Source of the DNA: Prevotella multiformis DSM 16608
Lineage (GTDB): Bacteria; Bacteroidota; Bacteroidia; Bacteroidales; Bacteroidaceae
Assembly (NCBI RefSeq): GCF_000191065.1
Contig: NZ_GL872283.1
Coordinates: forward strand, 488,253 to 552,252
DNA length: 64,000 nt
Direction of reading: 5' to 3'
The position numbers were made by a program, and so were the translations under genes. The notes under the pieces were generated by a model. The model ran no database searches. It was not told the DNA's origin and was given only the letters and a program-made list of their open reading frames with translations. Below are positions 16,164 to 25,252 of this stretch, piece by piece (the first letter of the stretch is position 1; the number at the start of each line of letters is the position of its first letter).

Positions 16164-17972
16164 TTATTCCTCATACATCTTGTCAATCACGTCCTGGTAA
16201 CGGCGGTTGACCACCGAACGCTTCAGTTTCAGCGTATTCGTCAGCTCACCGCTCTCCATCGAGAAATGATGCGGAAGGAGGGTGAAACGCTTGATCTGCT
16301 CGTAGGGTGCGAGCCGCTGCTGCAAGGTGTCGATGCGCTCACGCATCATTGCATTGACCTGCCTGTTCCGGCACAGATCTTCCCGGTCCTTGAAGCCGAT
16401 ATGGTTCTCCTTGGCCCATTCTTCCAGCACGCTGTATTCCGGAACGATCAGTGCAGAGACGAACTTCCGCTGGTCGGCGATGACGGAGACCTGCTCGATG
16501 AACTTGTCCACCAGCAGCATTCCTTCCACCATCTGCGGTGCCACGTACTTGCCGTTGGAGGTCTTGAAGAGGTCTTTGATGCGCTCCTTCAGGAACAGCT
16601 CTCCGTCCTTCAGGTAACCGGCGTCACCTGTATGGAAGAAGCCGTCCTTGTCGAAAGACTCCGCATTCGTTGTTTCACGGCGGAAATAGCCCGGCGTGAT
16701 CGTCGGTCCTTTCAGCATCACTTCTCCCGTATCACTGATTTTGATCTCGATGCTGTCTATCGGCCGTCCTACAGAACCGATGGTGTAAGGCTCGCCCAGA
16801 CGGTCGCAGCTGACCGTGGCCAGACTTTCCGTCAGACCGTAGCCGACGATCATGTTCAGGCCGATGCTGTGTACGAACTCCTCGACCTCCGGTGAAACGT
16901 AGGCACCCGCTGTCGGGAAGATGTTCGGATGTTCCAGTCCCAGCTGTTTGCGGACGAGGCTCAATATCGTCCTGTTGACGACTTTGTACTCCATCTCCAG
17001 TGCCAGCGGGACACGTCTCCCTCGTGCCAGATACTGTACGTTGCGTTTCCTTCCGACACCCAGAGCGTGATAGAAGAGCTTGCGCTGGACGGCGCTGGAA
17101 TTGTCCATGCGTTCTTTGACGGCTACAAAGACCTTCTCCCAGAATCGGGGTACGGCCGACATGCACGTCGGATGCGTCTCCCGCATGCTCTGCTGGATCT
17201 CCTTCGGATAAGTGTTCACAATCATCTGCGCACCCTCCGAGAGGGCAAGGTAGGACCATCCGCGTTCGAAGACGTGCGTGAAAGGCAGGAAATTGATGAT
17301 GCGGTCGTTTTCGTTCACTGCAACACATTTTCCGTTCGCCTCCAGGGCGGCACGGTACATCCTGTAGGTCAGCAAGACGCCCTTGCTCTCGCCTGTCGTC
17401 CCGCTTGTATAAAGTATGTTGCAAATGTCCTCGTCGTTCGCTTCCGCCCAGCGTTCCTCAACTTCCGGTTCCCGGGGCAGTCCCTCTCCTAACTTCAGGA
17501 AATCCTCGAAATAGATGCTGTTGGGGTCATGCGAGCTGATGCGCACGCTCGGGTCGAAGACGATGATGCGTTCCAGCGTCGGACAGAGCGCGGCGACGCG
17601 GTGCGCCTTGTCATACTGCTCCTGTTCGCCTGCGAAAAGGAATCTTACGCTTGCATTCTGGATCATGTATTGTATCTGCTGCTCTGAGCTGGTGGCGTAA
17701 AAGGGAATGCTGATTACGCGGACACCGTATGCACCGAAGTCAGTGTAAAGATACTGTATGCAGTTCTGTGCGAATACTGCGATTGTCTCCTGCGGTTTCA
17801 TTCCGAGGTTCAAAAGGGCGTTTGAAACCTCCTTCACCCGCATTGAAAACTGGTTCCATGAGACATTCTTCCACTTCAGACTGCCGAAGCTGCGGAAAGT
17901 CAGTGCCGTTTTCGATCCGTATTTCTTGGCTTGTTCGTGAATAAGAACAGAAAGATGACTGTTTGTCTGCAT
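16164..17972 (-). CDS. Long-chain acyl-CoA synthetase (AMP-forming)
   Basis: 602 aa, of the ANL superfamily: activates fatty acids to acyl-AMP and then acyl-CoA. Motifs: NILYTSGTTGESKGVLLTYR (P-loop), GYGLTESLATVS (adenine pocket), and FFHTGDAGYLKDGELFLKERIKD with the hinge, written here as its core GDAGYLKDG. The gap between A5 and the hinge and the C-terminus LKLKRSVVNRRYQDVIDKMYEE (first part LKLKRSVV) fit the long-chain group of Bacteroidetes. A promoter TATATTTG (minus, 18060-18067) lies about 90 bp upstream. Confidence 0.92.
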   Translation of the reverse strand: MQTNSHLSVLIHEQAKKYGSKTALTFRSFGSLKWKNVSWNQFSMRVKEVSNALLNLGMKPQETIAVFAQNCIQYLYTDFGAYGVRVISIPFYATSSEQQIQYMIQNASVRFLFAGEQEQYDKAHRVAALCPTLERIIVFDPSVRISSHDPNSIYFEDFLKLGEGLPREPEVEERWAEANDEDICNILYTSGTTGESKGVLLTYRMYRAALEANGKCVAVNENDRIINFLPFTHVFERGWSYLALSEGAQMIVNTYPKEIQQSMRETHPTCMSAVPRFWEKVFVAVKERMDNSSAVQRKLFYHALGVGRKRNVQYLARGRRVPLALEMEYKVVNRTILSLVRKQLGLEHPNIFPTAGAYVSPEVEEFVHSIGLNMIVGYGLTESLATVSCDRLGEPYTIGSVGRPIDSIEIKISDTGEVMLKGPTITPGYFRRETTNAESFDKDGFFHTGDAGYLKDGELFLKERIKDLFKTSNGKYVAPQMVEGMLLVDKFIEQVSVIADQRKFVSALIVPEYSVLEEWAKENHIGFKDREDLCRNRQVNAMMRERIDTLQQRLAPYEQIKRFTLLPHHFSMESGELTNTLKLKRSVVNRRYQDVIDKMYEE

Positions 17973-18059
17973 TGTTTTCTGGTTTTATGTATGCTGCAAA
18001 AAAACATGGGAGAGGGCAAAAGAGACTTGCTTTCAACCTGCCGGTGCAGTTTATTTCTG

Positions 18060-18067
18060 CAAATATA
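18060..18067 (-). promoter_or_regulatory. -7 element of the acyl-CoA synthetase gene (TATATTTG)
   Basis: Minus strand TATATTTGC, 87 bp before the start at 17972. Confidence 0.6.
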
Positions 18068-18210
18068 AACATTTATCTGCAAAACAGAAAATAATTTAAG
18101 TGTTTAATTGCAATTTCCCTCTCTCCCTCCCTCTTGTTCTATTGCGAAGAAAAGAACAATAATGTTCTTTCGCAGAGCACTCCTTCCTGTCTGGAAATTG
18201 ACCGGATTCC

Positions 18211-18342
18211 CTCCGGAATCCTACCGGCCGTCACCCGGATTCCAAACAAGCCTTACTTGGACTTCAATCAGGCCTCACTTGGGCTTCAATCAGGCCTTGT
18301 TTGCACGGCAATCAGGCACCTCTTTCCAACGGGTCTGTAACC
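18211..18342 (+). repeat. 22-bp array, alpha type, copy D
   Basis: Consecutive 22-bp units begin at 18233, 18255, 18277, 18299 and 18321. The clearest two contain ACTTGGACTTCAATCAGGCC and ACTTGGGCTTCAATCAGGCC; the others are degenerate but keep the phase (AATCAGGC again at 18309). An alpha-type array at 45254-45385 has matching words (TTGGACTTCAA, AATCAGGC). The stretch 17973-18572 holds no gene. Confidence 0.75.
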
Positions 18343-18503
18343 AACTGAAAATCAGACAGCTCGAAACCTGCTTTTTGCGGACATGAAAGCCCGTCGGCAT
18401 CCGCATTCCACGGCCTCTCCGCAGAATCCTTTTTTTACCTTCACAGACAACCGTCATTTCTGCCGACGGAGGATTGCGGGCGACAGAAGTCGTATGACAG
18501 GAC

Positions 18504-18546
18504 GAGGCCCGGAGAAGAGTCTTCACATCACTCCTCTCCGGGCCTC
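18504..18546 (-). terminator. Hairpin after the EnvC-like gene
   Basis: The arms 18504-18519 and 18531-18546 pair over 16 bp with one mismatch (GAGGCCCGGAGA / TCTCCGGGCCTC). It lies 27 bp past the stop at 18573. There is no clear T-run, so termination is inferred. Confidence 0.5.
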
Positions 18547-18572
18547 CCATATATAATAAGGTGTCAGCCGGA

Positions 18573-20543
18573 TCAGCGCAGCCACTGTTCCGGGTTCAGC
18601 TTGGCCGTCTCCTTGCGCAGCTGGAACTGCAGAATGCCGCTCCTGCCGACGGTTCCGATGGTCTGCCCTGTGCCTACTTTCTGTCCCTTGCCGACACTGA
18701 CGGAACCGAGGTTGGCGTAGACGGTGATGTAGATACCGTGGCGGATCATCACCACGCTCATGCCGCCTGCCATGAAGACACCGCTCACCTCGCCCATGAA
18801 GACGCTGCGGACAGCACTTCCCGGTGCGCCTTTGATGTTGATGCCGTCGTTGTTCAGGCGGATGTTCGACATGCCGGCAACGTTGTACTGGCCGAAATGG
18901 CTGACGATGTGTCCCGACAGCGGCATCGGCAGCCGTCCGCGGTTGTTGGCGAAACTGCCGGTTATGGCACGGTCGGCAGAGCTGAGCATGTCATTGCTCT
19001 CTGCCGCCGAAGCCCTTGTAGCAGCTGCCTCACGGGTCGCCCGCTCCCGGTCGGCCGCCGCCTTGCGCTCGGCCGCCACACGGGTGGCCTCAGCCTCCCG
19101 GGCAGCCTGGTCGGCACGTGCTTTCTCCTGTGCGGCCTTTGCCTCTGCCCTCTCCTGGTCGGCACGGGCTGCAGCTTCCTGTTGTTCGGCCTTGCGGATG
19201 GCCCGTTCACGGGCGGCAGCACGCTCCTTCTGCAAGGCCTCCTGCCGTGCCTTTTCGGCTGCGGCGCGGGCTGCGGAGGCACGTGCCGCAGCTTCCTGGC
19301 GTGCTTTCTCAGCCGCTTCTGCCGCCGCACGTGCCTCCGCCTTGGCTTTCTCCTCACGTGCCCTCGCCTCTGCGATGCGCCGCGCATTCTCGCGTGCCGC
19401 CGCTTCGGCCGCCGCCTTCTTGCGGGCCAGCTCCTCTGCGCGTTTCTTCGCAGCGGCCGCCCGTGCCGCCGCCTGCGCCTTGGCTTCAGCGATGGCACGG
19501 GCACGTGCCTTCTGTATCTCTATCTGGATGAGGCGGTCGATCTGTGCATTCAGTGCCTGCTGCTGCTGGCGGCGCTGTGCGATTACTCCCTGAAGCACCT
19601 TCTGGTCGTTCTGCAGAGAGGCCACGACTGCCTGCTGTTCGACACGCTTGCGTTCCATCTGGGCGTGTACCTGCCGGTCCTTGTAGAGCAGACTGCTCTT
19701 GTTGCCGCGTACCTGTCTCAGCTGGGTATGCTTCTGGTCCACCTGCTGCTGCTTGGCCTTGAGCTGTTCGCCCTGTGCCCGCTGGTAGGCGGCATACTCC
19801 CGCACGAAGCGGAGGCGGCGGTACATCTGCGTCAGGCTCTTGGCCGAGAAGACGAACATGAGCTTGTCCTGTATGCTGCGGTGGCGTGCCATGTAGCGCA
19901 TGGAGCGGATGAAGCGGGCGCGCCGTTCGCCCAGCTGCGCTTCAAGGGAGGAGAGCTGTCCCTTCAGGATGCCGATGTTCGTGTCCAGTCCCTTGATGTC
20001 GGTGGCGATGTTGTTGATGGTCTTCTGGTGCTGTCCGATCTCCGTATCGAGGCGGACGATCTTCTGCAGGCGGTTGTCGACATCCTTCTGCTTCACCTTC
20101 ACTTCCTCCTCGTGTTCTGATATTTCCTTCTGCAGCTGCTGGTTCTGTTTCTGCAGGCCTTTGATTTCCTCCGTGGTCACGTAAGCCGGAGCTTTGGCAC
20201 CTTTCCTGCCGGTACGCACATTGCGCCCTGCCGTCTTCCCATGTGTGCCCTGTACGGGCTTTGCCTGCGGTTGGCCTTTTACCTGTACCTGCCTGCCTTT
20301 AGCCTGTGGCTGTTCCTTGCCGGCGGTCTTCCGCTGCCCTTTGAGGCGGGAAGCCGGCATCCCGGTCATTATTTTATGTGCGTTCTTCTGTGCGGCCCCG
20401 CCTTTCCCGGTGCCGGTGGAGGGAGCCTGTATGGGCTGGATGACAGGTGTCTTCAGCTTTGCGCCGTTCTTCTTCGTATGCTGTGCAAAGACTGTCAGCA
20501 TCCCGATCGACGAGAACAGGAATGATAGAAAAAGTCGTTTCAT
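18573..20543 (-). CDS. EnvC-like murein hydrolase activator with degenerate LytM domain
   Basis: 656 aa: signal peptide (MKRLFLSFLFSSIGMLTVFA), a basic linker, a long coiled coil (about 120-330), an Ala/Glu/Arg-rich helical stretch (about 330-520) and a C-terminal LytM/M23 fold. In EnvC the coiled coil docks on FtsEX and the LytM domain activates amidases. Here the zinc ligands are lost: the H-x-x-x-D motif reads NNDGINIKG, H-x-H is replaced in VYANLGS, and the last His position reads LQFQLR. An activator rather than a peptidase is therefore likely. It is last in the dut-TPR-DUF4292-EnvC set and follows the DUF4292 stop with no gap. Confidence 0.87.
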   Translation of the reverse strand: MKRLFLSFLFSSIGMLTVFAQHTKKNGAKLKTPVIQPIQAPSTGTGKGGAAQKNAHKIMTGMPASRLKGQRKTAGKEQPQAKGRQVQVKGQPQAKPVQGTHGKTAGRNVRTGRKGAKAPAYVTTEEIKGLQKQNQQLQKEISEHEEEVKVKQKDVDNRLQKIVRLDTEIGQHQKTINNIATDIKGLDTNIGILKGQLSSLEAQLGERRARFIRSMRYMARHRSIQDKLMFVFSAKSLTQMYRRLRFVREYAAYQRAQGEQLKAKQQQVDQKHTQLRQVRGNKSSLLYKDRQVHAQMERKRVEQQAVVASLQNDQKVLQGVIAQRRQQQQALNAQIDRLIQIEIQKARARAIAEAKAQAAARAAAAKKRAEELARKKAAAEAAARENARRIAEARAREEKAKAEARAAAEAAEKARQEAAARASAARAAAEKARQEALQKERAAARERAIRKAEQQEAAARADQERAEAKAAQEKARADQAAREAEATRVAAERKAAADRERATREAAATRASAAESNDMLSSADRAITGSFANNRGRLPMPLSGHIVSHFGQYNVAGMSNIRLNNDGINIKGAPGSAVRSVFMGEVSGVFMAGGMSVVMIRHGIYITVYANLGSVSVGKGQKVGTGQTIGTVGRSGILQFQLRKETAKLNPEQWLR

Positions 20544-21440
20544 TTAAAAGTTCATTAGTTTGCCGAGGATTTCCTCTACGCTTACTTTCTTGTATTTGTC
20601 CGAAGGAGTTGTGAAAGGCTCCCAGTCGCCGGCGTCGCTGAAGCCGTCGAGTTCAAAGCTGGCTTTGAGCGTCTTCGCCGGCCGCTGACCGATGGCCGGC
20701 GTATGGATTTCTACCGACTGACTGGCGGGGAACTGCTTTGAGCCGAAGGGTCTGAAATCTTCATAGAACCAGGAAAGTTCTGATGTGCCGTGGGTGGGGC
20801 TGGTGTAAGAGACTGCGGTGTGTGCAATCTGATCCCATAGGGCCGGTATGACCCACTTGTAGGTCATCTTGCCATCCCTCAGAACGATTTTCGCACTGCC
20901 GTCAACCTCCAGCCGATGGGTGTCGACCGAGAACTGTGACATATCGGCCTCGCTCACTCTCTGCTGGCGGGGGATGAACAGCTGATTCCAGAAAAGCGCC
21001 TGGAGCGTGTAGAAGCTGATGCCGTTGTCACGCAGGAAGGCGACATCGTTGTAGCCTGCCTTTACGTATTGCTTGTGGATGCGGTCGATGAACAGGACAT
21101 AATCCTTTGTGAACTCGATGCGTCCTATCTCGCTTCTGAGGATCGGAATGAGCAGCTGCAGACGGACGACCTCGTCCTTGCGCATACGGAGAATGCCCGG
21201 AACGGTGATGTCCTTGCGGCCGTTGTTGACCGTAAAAGTAAGGTTCGACACGACATTCTTCTGATAAAGCGCCTTGTCGGATATGTGCTGTACGTAGGAA
21301 AGTTTATGGCTGGTCGAGTCCGCTGCCGGCCGGGGCGTGTCGCCGGGCGCGGGCTTCTGCTCCATCAGCGTTTTATGTGTACCGCATGAAGCCAGTAGGA
21401 GAGCCGTCATGCCGGCAAGCAAGATCTTTGTCGTTTTCAT
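20544..21440 (-). CDS. DUF4292 lipoprotein
   Basis: 298 aa with a lipoprotein signal peptide ending in LLLASC (lipidated cysteine about residue 19). The body (ILRMRKDEVVRLQLLIPILR, RIEFTKDYVLFIDRIHKQYV) matches DUF4292, a Bacteroidetes family structurally related to LolA/LolB-type lipoprotein or lipid carriers. Its start overlaps the end of the TPR gene by 4 bp and its stop touches the EnvC-like start, so translation is tightly coupled. The context suggests an envelope-biogenesis role; the precise function is unknown. Confidence 0.85.
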   Translation of the reverse strand: MKTTKILLAGMTALLLASCGTHKTLMEQKPAPGDTPRPAADSTSHKLSYVQHISDKALYQKNVVSNLTFTVNNGRKDITVPGILRMRKDEVVRLQLLIPILRSEIGRIEFTKDYVLFIDRIHKQYVKAGYNDVAFLRDNGISFYTLQALFWNQLFIPRQQRVSEADMSQFSVDTHRLEVDGSAKIVLRDGKMTYKWVIPALWDQIAHTAVSYTSPTHGTSELSWFYEDFRPFGSKQFPASQSVEIHTPAIGQRPAKTLKASFELDGFSDAGDWEPFTTPSDKYKKVSVEEILGKLMNF

Positions 21441-23173
21441 TCTGCTATGTATTTTTTCAGTTGTATCTTCTTTTTCAGTGTGGCACTCGCATTGCCCCCT
21501 TCGAGCGACTGCCGCCAGTACTCGAGGGCCTTCTCCATGTCGCCGGTCTGCGCATAGATGTCGCCGGCATGTTCCTTGACGACCCCGCTGAGTGTCGAGT
21601 CGTTTCGGATGGCCTGCTCGATGTAGATCTTCGCCTCCTCATACCGTTTCTCCTGGAAGAGAATCCATGCGTAAGTGTCGAGGAAGGTGCTGTTGGAAGG
21701 TTCGGCCTTGATGGTCTTGTAGCTCATCTGCTCGGCCTTCGTGAGGTTCTTTTTCTCCACGCTGAGGTAATAGGCATAGTTGTTCAGCGCCGCCGTATTG
21801 TCCGGTTTCCACTGCAGGCAGCTGTCGTAGGCCTGGAAGGCCTCTCCGTTGCGTCCTTTCTCGTGGAGGATGTCGCCCATGATGGCGTAGAAGTCCGACA
21901 CGATGTCGGGGTTGCTGTCGGGTCTGATCTGGTCGACTCCTTTCCGGAATGTCGCCAGGGCGGCATCATTCTCATGCTTCTGGTACTGCGCCATTCCCTG
22001 GAAGTAATAGAACGCCATCTCGTCCGGATTGTATTCCAGAGCCGGCCGGCAGATGGCGATCACCCGGTCGTAGTCCTCCGTCTCCCAGATGTTCTGGATG
22101 AGGAAGATCCTCGCCCTCGAATTGTCGGGTTCTGCTTCTATGGCCTGTTCGTAGACCCGGTTGATGTCGGCCTTCGGCATTTTGCGGAGTGTCATGTAGG
22201 CCGCTTTCAGCATGAGGATGTCGGCATTTTCCTGCGGGGTCGCCAGGGCCGTGGAGAAGAGGCGCATGACTTCCGTGCTGTCGGGGTTGTTGTCTTTCTG
22301 ACTGGCTGCTATGACCTGCCGCAGCAGTTCCACCTTTGTATTCTGCTCCGTCTTGGCCGACTGCAGGAGTTCCTGCCGGATGGCATTTACAGTCGGCTGG
22401 TCGCCGATGCTGTTGTAGTAATCCATCATCGAGAGCCGGGCGGGCGAGTTGGCAGGATCTTCCTTCAGCACGTCGCGGTATTTCTGCAGGGCTTCCTTCT
22501 TCTTGCCGTTCTGCAGAAGCCAGTTCCCGAACATCACCTGGTAGTTGAGGTCGAGTGGATGGCTGTCGACAAGCGACTTCAGTTCGTCATACTCCTTGCG
22601 TTTCTCCCCCAGCTGCTCGTAGATCTGCATCTTGCTGAGCGAGATCTGCTCGTTGCTGCCTTCGACGGTCTCCAGCCGTTCCAGCGTACTGATCATCTTC
22701 CGGTAATCATTCTGCGAGCCGTAGAGCTGGTAGAGCAGCTGCAGCACGTCGGTGCGTGCCTTGTTGGAATCATAGAGCCGTTCATAGGCTCTGATGGCGT
22801 CGGGATAATCTTTCTGCGTCACGTAGAGCTGTCCGAGCTTCTCCTGATAGGCCGTGTTGTCCGGGTCAAGTGCCGCCGCCTTCTCGAAGTATGCACGTGC
22901 CAGGGAGTCGTTCTTCATGTCCACATAATAGCCCGCCAGCTGGAAATACACCTCCGGCGCCAGCGGATTGAGGTCACGGGCATGGCACAGGAGGTCGAAG
23001 GCAGCTGTCAGGTTGCCCATGTCCTGCTGCCGCAAAGCCTCCAGATAGAAGTAATCATAGCTTTGCAGACTGTCCTTCCGGTCGGCCTGCACCGCCAGCG
23101 AAGCCCCCGTCAGCAGCAGGACGAGGAAAAGCCGGCGCGTCTTTTTGACGTTCAGTATATTCTTGTCGAACAT
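21437..23173 (-). CDS. Periplasmic or membrane-linked tetratricopeptide repeat protein
   Basis: 578 aa. A hydrophobic N-terminal segment (RLFLVLLLTGASLAVQA) likely acts as a signal peptide, followed by at least a dozen TPR-type helical pairs, for example FEKAAALDPDNTAYQEKLGQ and LATFRKGVDQIRPDSNPD. TPR proteins are scaffolds for protein assembly. It lies 23 bp downstream of dut and overlaps the DUF4292 lipoprotein gene by 4 bp. In Bacteroidetes this TPR/DUF4292/EnvC order is recurrent, which suggests one envelope complex; that is inference. Confidence 0.85.
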   Translation of the reverse strand: MFDKNILNVKKTRRLFLVLLLTGASLAVQADRKDSLQSYDYFYLEALRQQDMGNLTAAFDLLCHARDLNPLAPEVYFQLAGYYVDMKNDSLARAYFEKAAALDPDNTAYQEKLGQLYVTQKDYPDAIRAYERLYDSNKARTDVLQLLYQLYGSQNDYRKMISTLERLETVEGSNEQISLSKMQIYEQLGEKRKEYDELKSLVDSHPLDLNYQVMFGNWLLQNGKKKEALQKYRDVLKEDPANSPARLSMMDYYNSIGDQPTVNAIRQELLQSAKTEQNTKVELLRQVIAASQKDNNPDSTEVMRLFSTALATPQENADILMLKAAYMTLRKMPKADINRVYEQAIEAEPDNSRARIFLIQNIWETEDYDRVIAICRPALEYNPDEMAFYYFQGMAQYQKHENDAALATFRKGVDQIRPDSNPDIVSDFYAIMGDILHEKGRNGEAFQAYDSCLQWKPDNTAALNNYAYYLSVEKKNLTKAEQMSYKTIKAEPSNSTFLDTYAWILFQEKRYEEAKIYIEQAIRNDSTLSGVVKEHAGDIYAQTGDMEKALEYWRQSLEGGNASATLKKKIQLKKYIAE

Positions 23174-23196
23174 TTATCGGATCCCTTTCTCTGTCT

Positions 23197-23634
23197 TCAC
23201 TTCAGGCCTGTATGTCCGTAGCCGCCTTCGCCCCGTTCGGTCTCGTCCAGCTCTTCCACCTCGGCAAACGCCGCCTGTTCGTGGCGTGCGATGACCATCT
23301 GGGCGATGCGTTCACCGTCGTTGACAGTGAAAGGCGCATTGGACAGGTTGATGAGCAGCACCATGATTTCTCCCCGGTAATCGGCGTCGACCGTGCCTGG
23401 AGAATTGAGGACGGTCAGCCCGTGCTTCAGGGCCAGTCCGCTGCGTGGCCGCACCTGTGCCTCGAATCCGGCAGGAAGAGCGATGTGAAGTCCTGTAGGA
23501 ATGAGCCTCCGCTCCATGGGCTGCAATACAATCGGGGTGTCGATATTGGCACGGAGATCCATCCCCGCACTCTGTGAAGTGGCATAGGCAGGAAGCTGCT
23601 GATGCCCTTTATTGATTACTTTTATCCGTATCAT
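23197..23634 (-). CDS. dut: dUTP diphosphatase
   Basis: Hydrolyses dUTP to dUMP and keeps uracil out of DNA; trimeric family, 145 aa from this start. All five dUTPase motifs are visible: SAGMDLRAN (motif 1), [12 protein letters not shown] (2), [11 protein letters not shown] (3), [12 protein letters not shown] (4) and [13 protein letters not shown] (5). An ATG exists ten codons upstream (23664), but it would overlap the promoter element at 23652-23659, so the start at 23634 ([10 protein letters not shown]) or 23640 is preferred. First gene of the dut-TPR-DUF4292-EnvC set. Confidence 0.95.
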   Translation of the reverse strand: MIRIKVINKGHQQLPAYATSQSAGMDLRANIDTPIVLQPMERRLIPTGLHIALPAGFEAQVRPRSGLALKHGLTVLNSPGTVDADYRGEIMVLLINLSNAPFTVNDGERIAQMVIARHEQAAFAEVEELDETERGEGGYGHTGLK

Positions 23635-23651
23635 TGTCATATAATAAGGTG

Positions 23652-23659
23652 CAAAATTA
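23652..23659 (-). promoter_or_regulatory. -7 element of dut operon (TAATTTTG, minus)
   Basis: Minus strand TAATTTTGCACC. With the start point usually 5-8 bases later, the dut leader is only about 10 nt. It is divergent with the dgt promoter 65 bp away. Confidence 0.75.
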
Positions 23660-23723
23660 AGCAATTAATACCATAAAACTATATTTATACGGGCTAAAAA
23701 GATGGTTTTTAGCCAATTTTAAT

Positions 23724-23731
23724 TACTTTTG
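23724..23731 (+). promoter_or_regulatory. -7 element of dgt (TACTTTTG)
   Basis: TACTTTTGCG precedes the dgt start at 23798 by 66 bp and excludes the in-frame GTG-type start at 23729, which lies inside the element. Confidence 0.75.
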
Positions 23732-23797
23732 CGTGTGGCTTTCAATATTCCGCCTCAACCCGACACCCCGTCGGCAATTCATCAACACCCAACACTT

Positions 23798-25135
23798 ATG
23801 GACTGGCAACGACTCATCTCCAACAAGCGGCTCGGACAGGAAGACCGGCACGCACTGCGGCACGACGACCGCTCCGAGTTCAAACGCGACAGCGACCGGC
23901 TGATTTATTCCGCACCGTTCCGGCGGCTGCAGAACAAGACCCAGGTGTTTCCGCTTCCGGGCAGCGTCTTCGTACACAACCGCCTTACCCACTCGCTGGA
24001 GGTGGCTTCACTGGGCAAGTCGCTGGGCGATGACGTAGCACGGAAACTGACGGAAGTCCATCCGGAGCTGCGCGGGACGCTCTTCGAAGAGATCGGCACG
24101 ATCGTACAGACAGCCTGCTATGCGCACGACATGGGGAATCCTCCGTTCGGTCACAGCGGCGAGAAGGCCATCCAGGCATTCTTCATCGAAGGGCCGGGAG
24201 CCGGTCTGGAGAAGGATGTGAGCCGCCGCTTCTGGGACGACATCACCCACTTCGAGGGCAACGCCAACGCCTTCCGTCTGCTCACGCACCGTTTCCTGGG
24301 CAGAAGGGAGGGCGGATTCGTCATGACTTACAGTACGCTGGCCAGCATTGTGAAGTACCCCTTCAGCTCTTCCTATGCAGGGAAGCACGGCAAGTTCGGA
24401 TTCTTTGCCACGGAGGAGAAAACGTATCAGAAGATAGCAGACGAACTGGGCATCATCCGCAAAGACGGTTCGGCGGAAGGCATCTGCTACGTCCGACATC
24501 CGCTGACCTATCTGATGGAGGCAGCAGACGATATCTGCTATGAAATCATGGACATCGAGGATTCGCACAAGCTCAAGCTCCTGTCGTTCGAGGAGACCGC
24601 CGATCTGCTTCTCGGCTTTTTCGATGAGCAGGCGAAGCAGAGCATCCGCAGGCGGATAGAGGAGGAAGGGGTGACCGACCGGAACGAACAGGTGGTTTAC
24701 TTCCGGGCCTGTGCCGTAGGCCTGCTGGAGGCAGAGTGCGTCAGGGTCTTTGTCGAACGCGAGGAGGATATTCTCAACGGGACGTTCGAGGGGTCGCTCA
24801 TCCAACATATCTCCGAGCTGCCCTGTCAGGCTTACAGGCACTGTACGGAGGTGTCCAAAGACAAGATTTACCGCAGCAAGGCCGTTCTCGACGTCGAGCT
24901 GTCAGGCTACAAGATCATGGAGACGCTCATGGAAGCCCTCATCGGTGCAGCTGTCGAGCCGGACCATTTCCACAGCCGGCAGCTCATCCACCGCTTCTCC
25001 AGCCAGTACGACATCCAGAGTCCCGACAAGGAGACCCGCATCATGGCGGTGCTCGACTATATCAGCGGCATGACGGACATCTATGCTCTGGACATCTATC
25101 AGAAGATAAACGGAATCAGCCTGCCGCTGGTATAG
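23798..25135 (+). CDS. dgt: Deoxyguanosinetriphosphate triphosphohydrolase
   Basis: HD-domain enzyme that converts dGTP to deoxyguanosine and triphosphate; 445 aa. The HD residues are seen in NRLTHSLEVASLG and CYAHDMGNPPFGHSGE, the typical dNTPase pattern. It begins MDWQRLISNKRLG, as other Dgt proteins do, and the upstream frame extension overlaps the promoter, so 23798 is chosen. It is divergent from dut: the two genes together adjust dNTP pools, and phage-defence roles are known for some dNTPases, though nothing here indicates one. Confidence 0.94.
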   Translation: MDWQRLISNKRLGQEDRHALRHDDRSEFKRDSDRLIYSAPFRRLQNKTQVFPLPGSVFVHNRLTHSLEVASLGKSLGDDVARKLTEVHPELRGTLFEEIGTIVQTACYAHDMGNPPFGHSGEKAIQAFFIEGPGAGLEKDVSRRFWDDITHFEGNANAFRLLTHRFLGRREGGFVMTYSTLASIVKYPFSSSYAGKHGKFGFFATEEKTYQKIADELGIIRKDGSAEGICYVRHPLTYLMEAADDICYEIMDIEDSHKLKLLSFEETADLLLGFFDEQAKQSIRRRIEEEGVTDRNEQVVYFRACAVGLLEAECVRVFVEREEDILNGTFEGSLIQHISELPCQAYRHCTEVSKDKIYRSKAVLDVELSGYKIMETLMEALIGAAVEPDHFHSRQLIHRFSSQYDIQSPDKETRIMAVLDYISGMTDIYALDIYQKINGISLPLV

Positions 25136-25136
25136 T

Positions 25137-25182
25137 GAAGCCTCCCCCAGCCTCTTAGAAGGAGGGGAGTGCCTGACGGAAG
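25137..25182. repeat. GC-rich C-run/G-run repeat, copy 3
   Basis: GCCTCCCCCAGCCTCTTAGA then AGGAGGGGAG forms a hairpin just after dgt, followed by GCCTGACGGA, a word also found after the copy near 42410. Confidence 0.5.
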
Positions 25183-25198
25183 CCAGTCAGGGTAAGAC

Positions 25199-25250
25199 TC
25201 ATCACCACCCATCATCGCCTATCACACCGCCCATCACCACCTATCACCGC
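25199..25250 (+). repeat. ATCACCACC-type microrepeat up to the next start codon
   Basis: Five imperfect units of 10-12 bp (ATCACCACCC, ATCATCGCCT, ATCACACCGCCC, ATCACCACCT, ATCACCGCTT) run up to the ATG at 25253. The gene start directly follows the last unit, so the repeat forms most of the leader. Confidence 0.7.
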
Positions 25251-25252
25251 TT

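Noticed and set aside
18233..18342. CRISPR array
   Set aside because: The 22-bp repeats are back to back without unique spacers of constant length, and no cas genes are present; the Cas4-like domain at 27.5 kb belongs to a Dna2-type helicase.
18561..20120. 519-codon plus-strand frame opposite the EnvC-like gene, rich in Leu and Cys
   Set aside because: Arises from the Ala/Glu/Arg repeats of the real gene read backwards.
21377..23221. 614-codon plus-strand frame opposite the TPR gene
   Set aside because: Shadow frame; the minus strand has TPR motifs and operon spacing.
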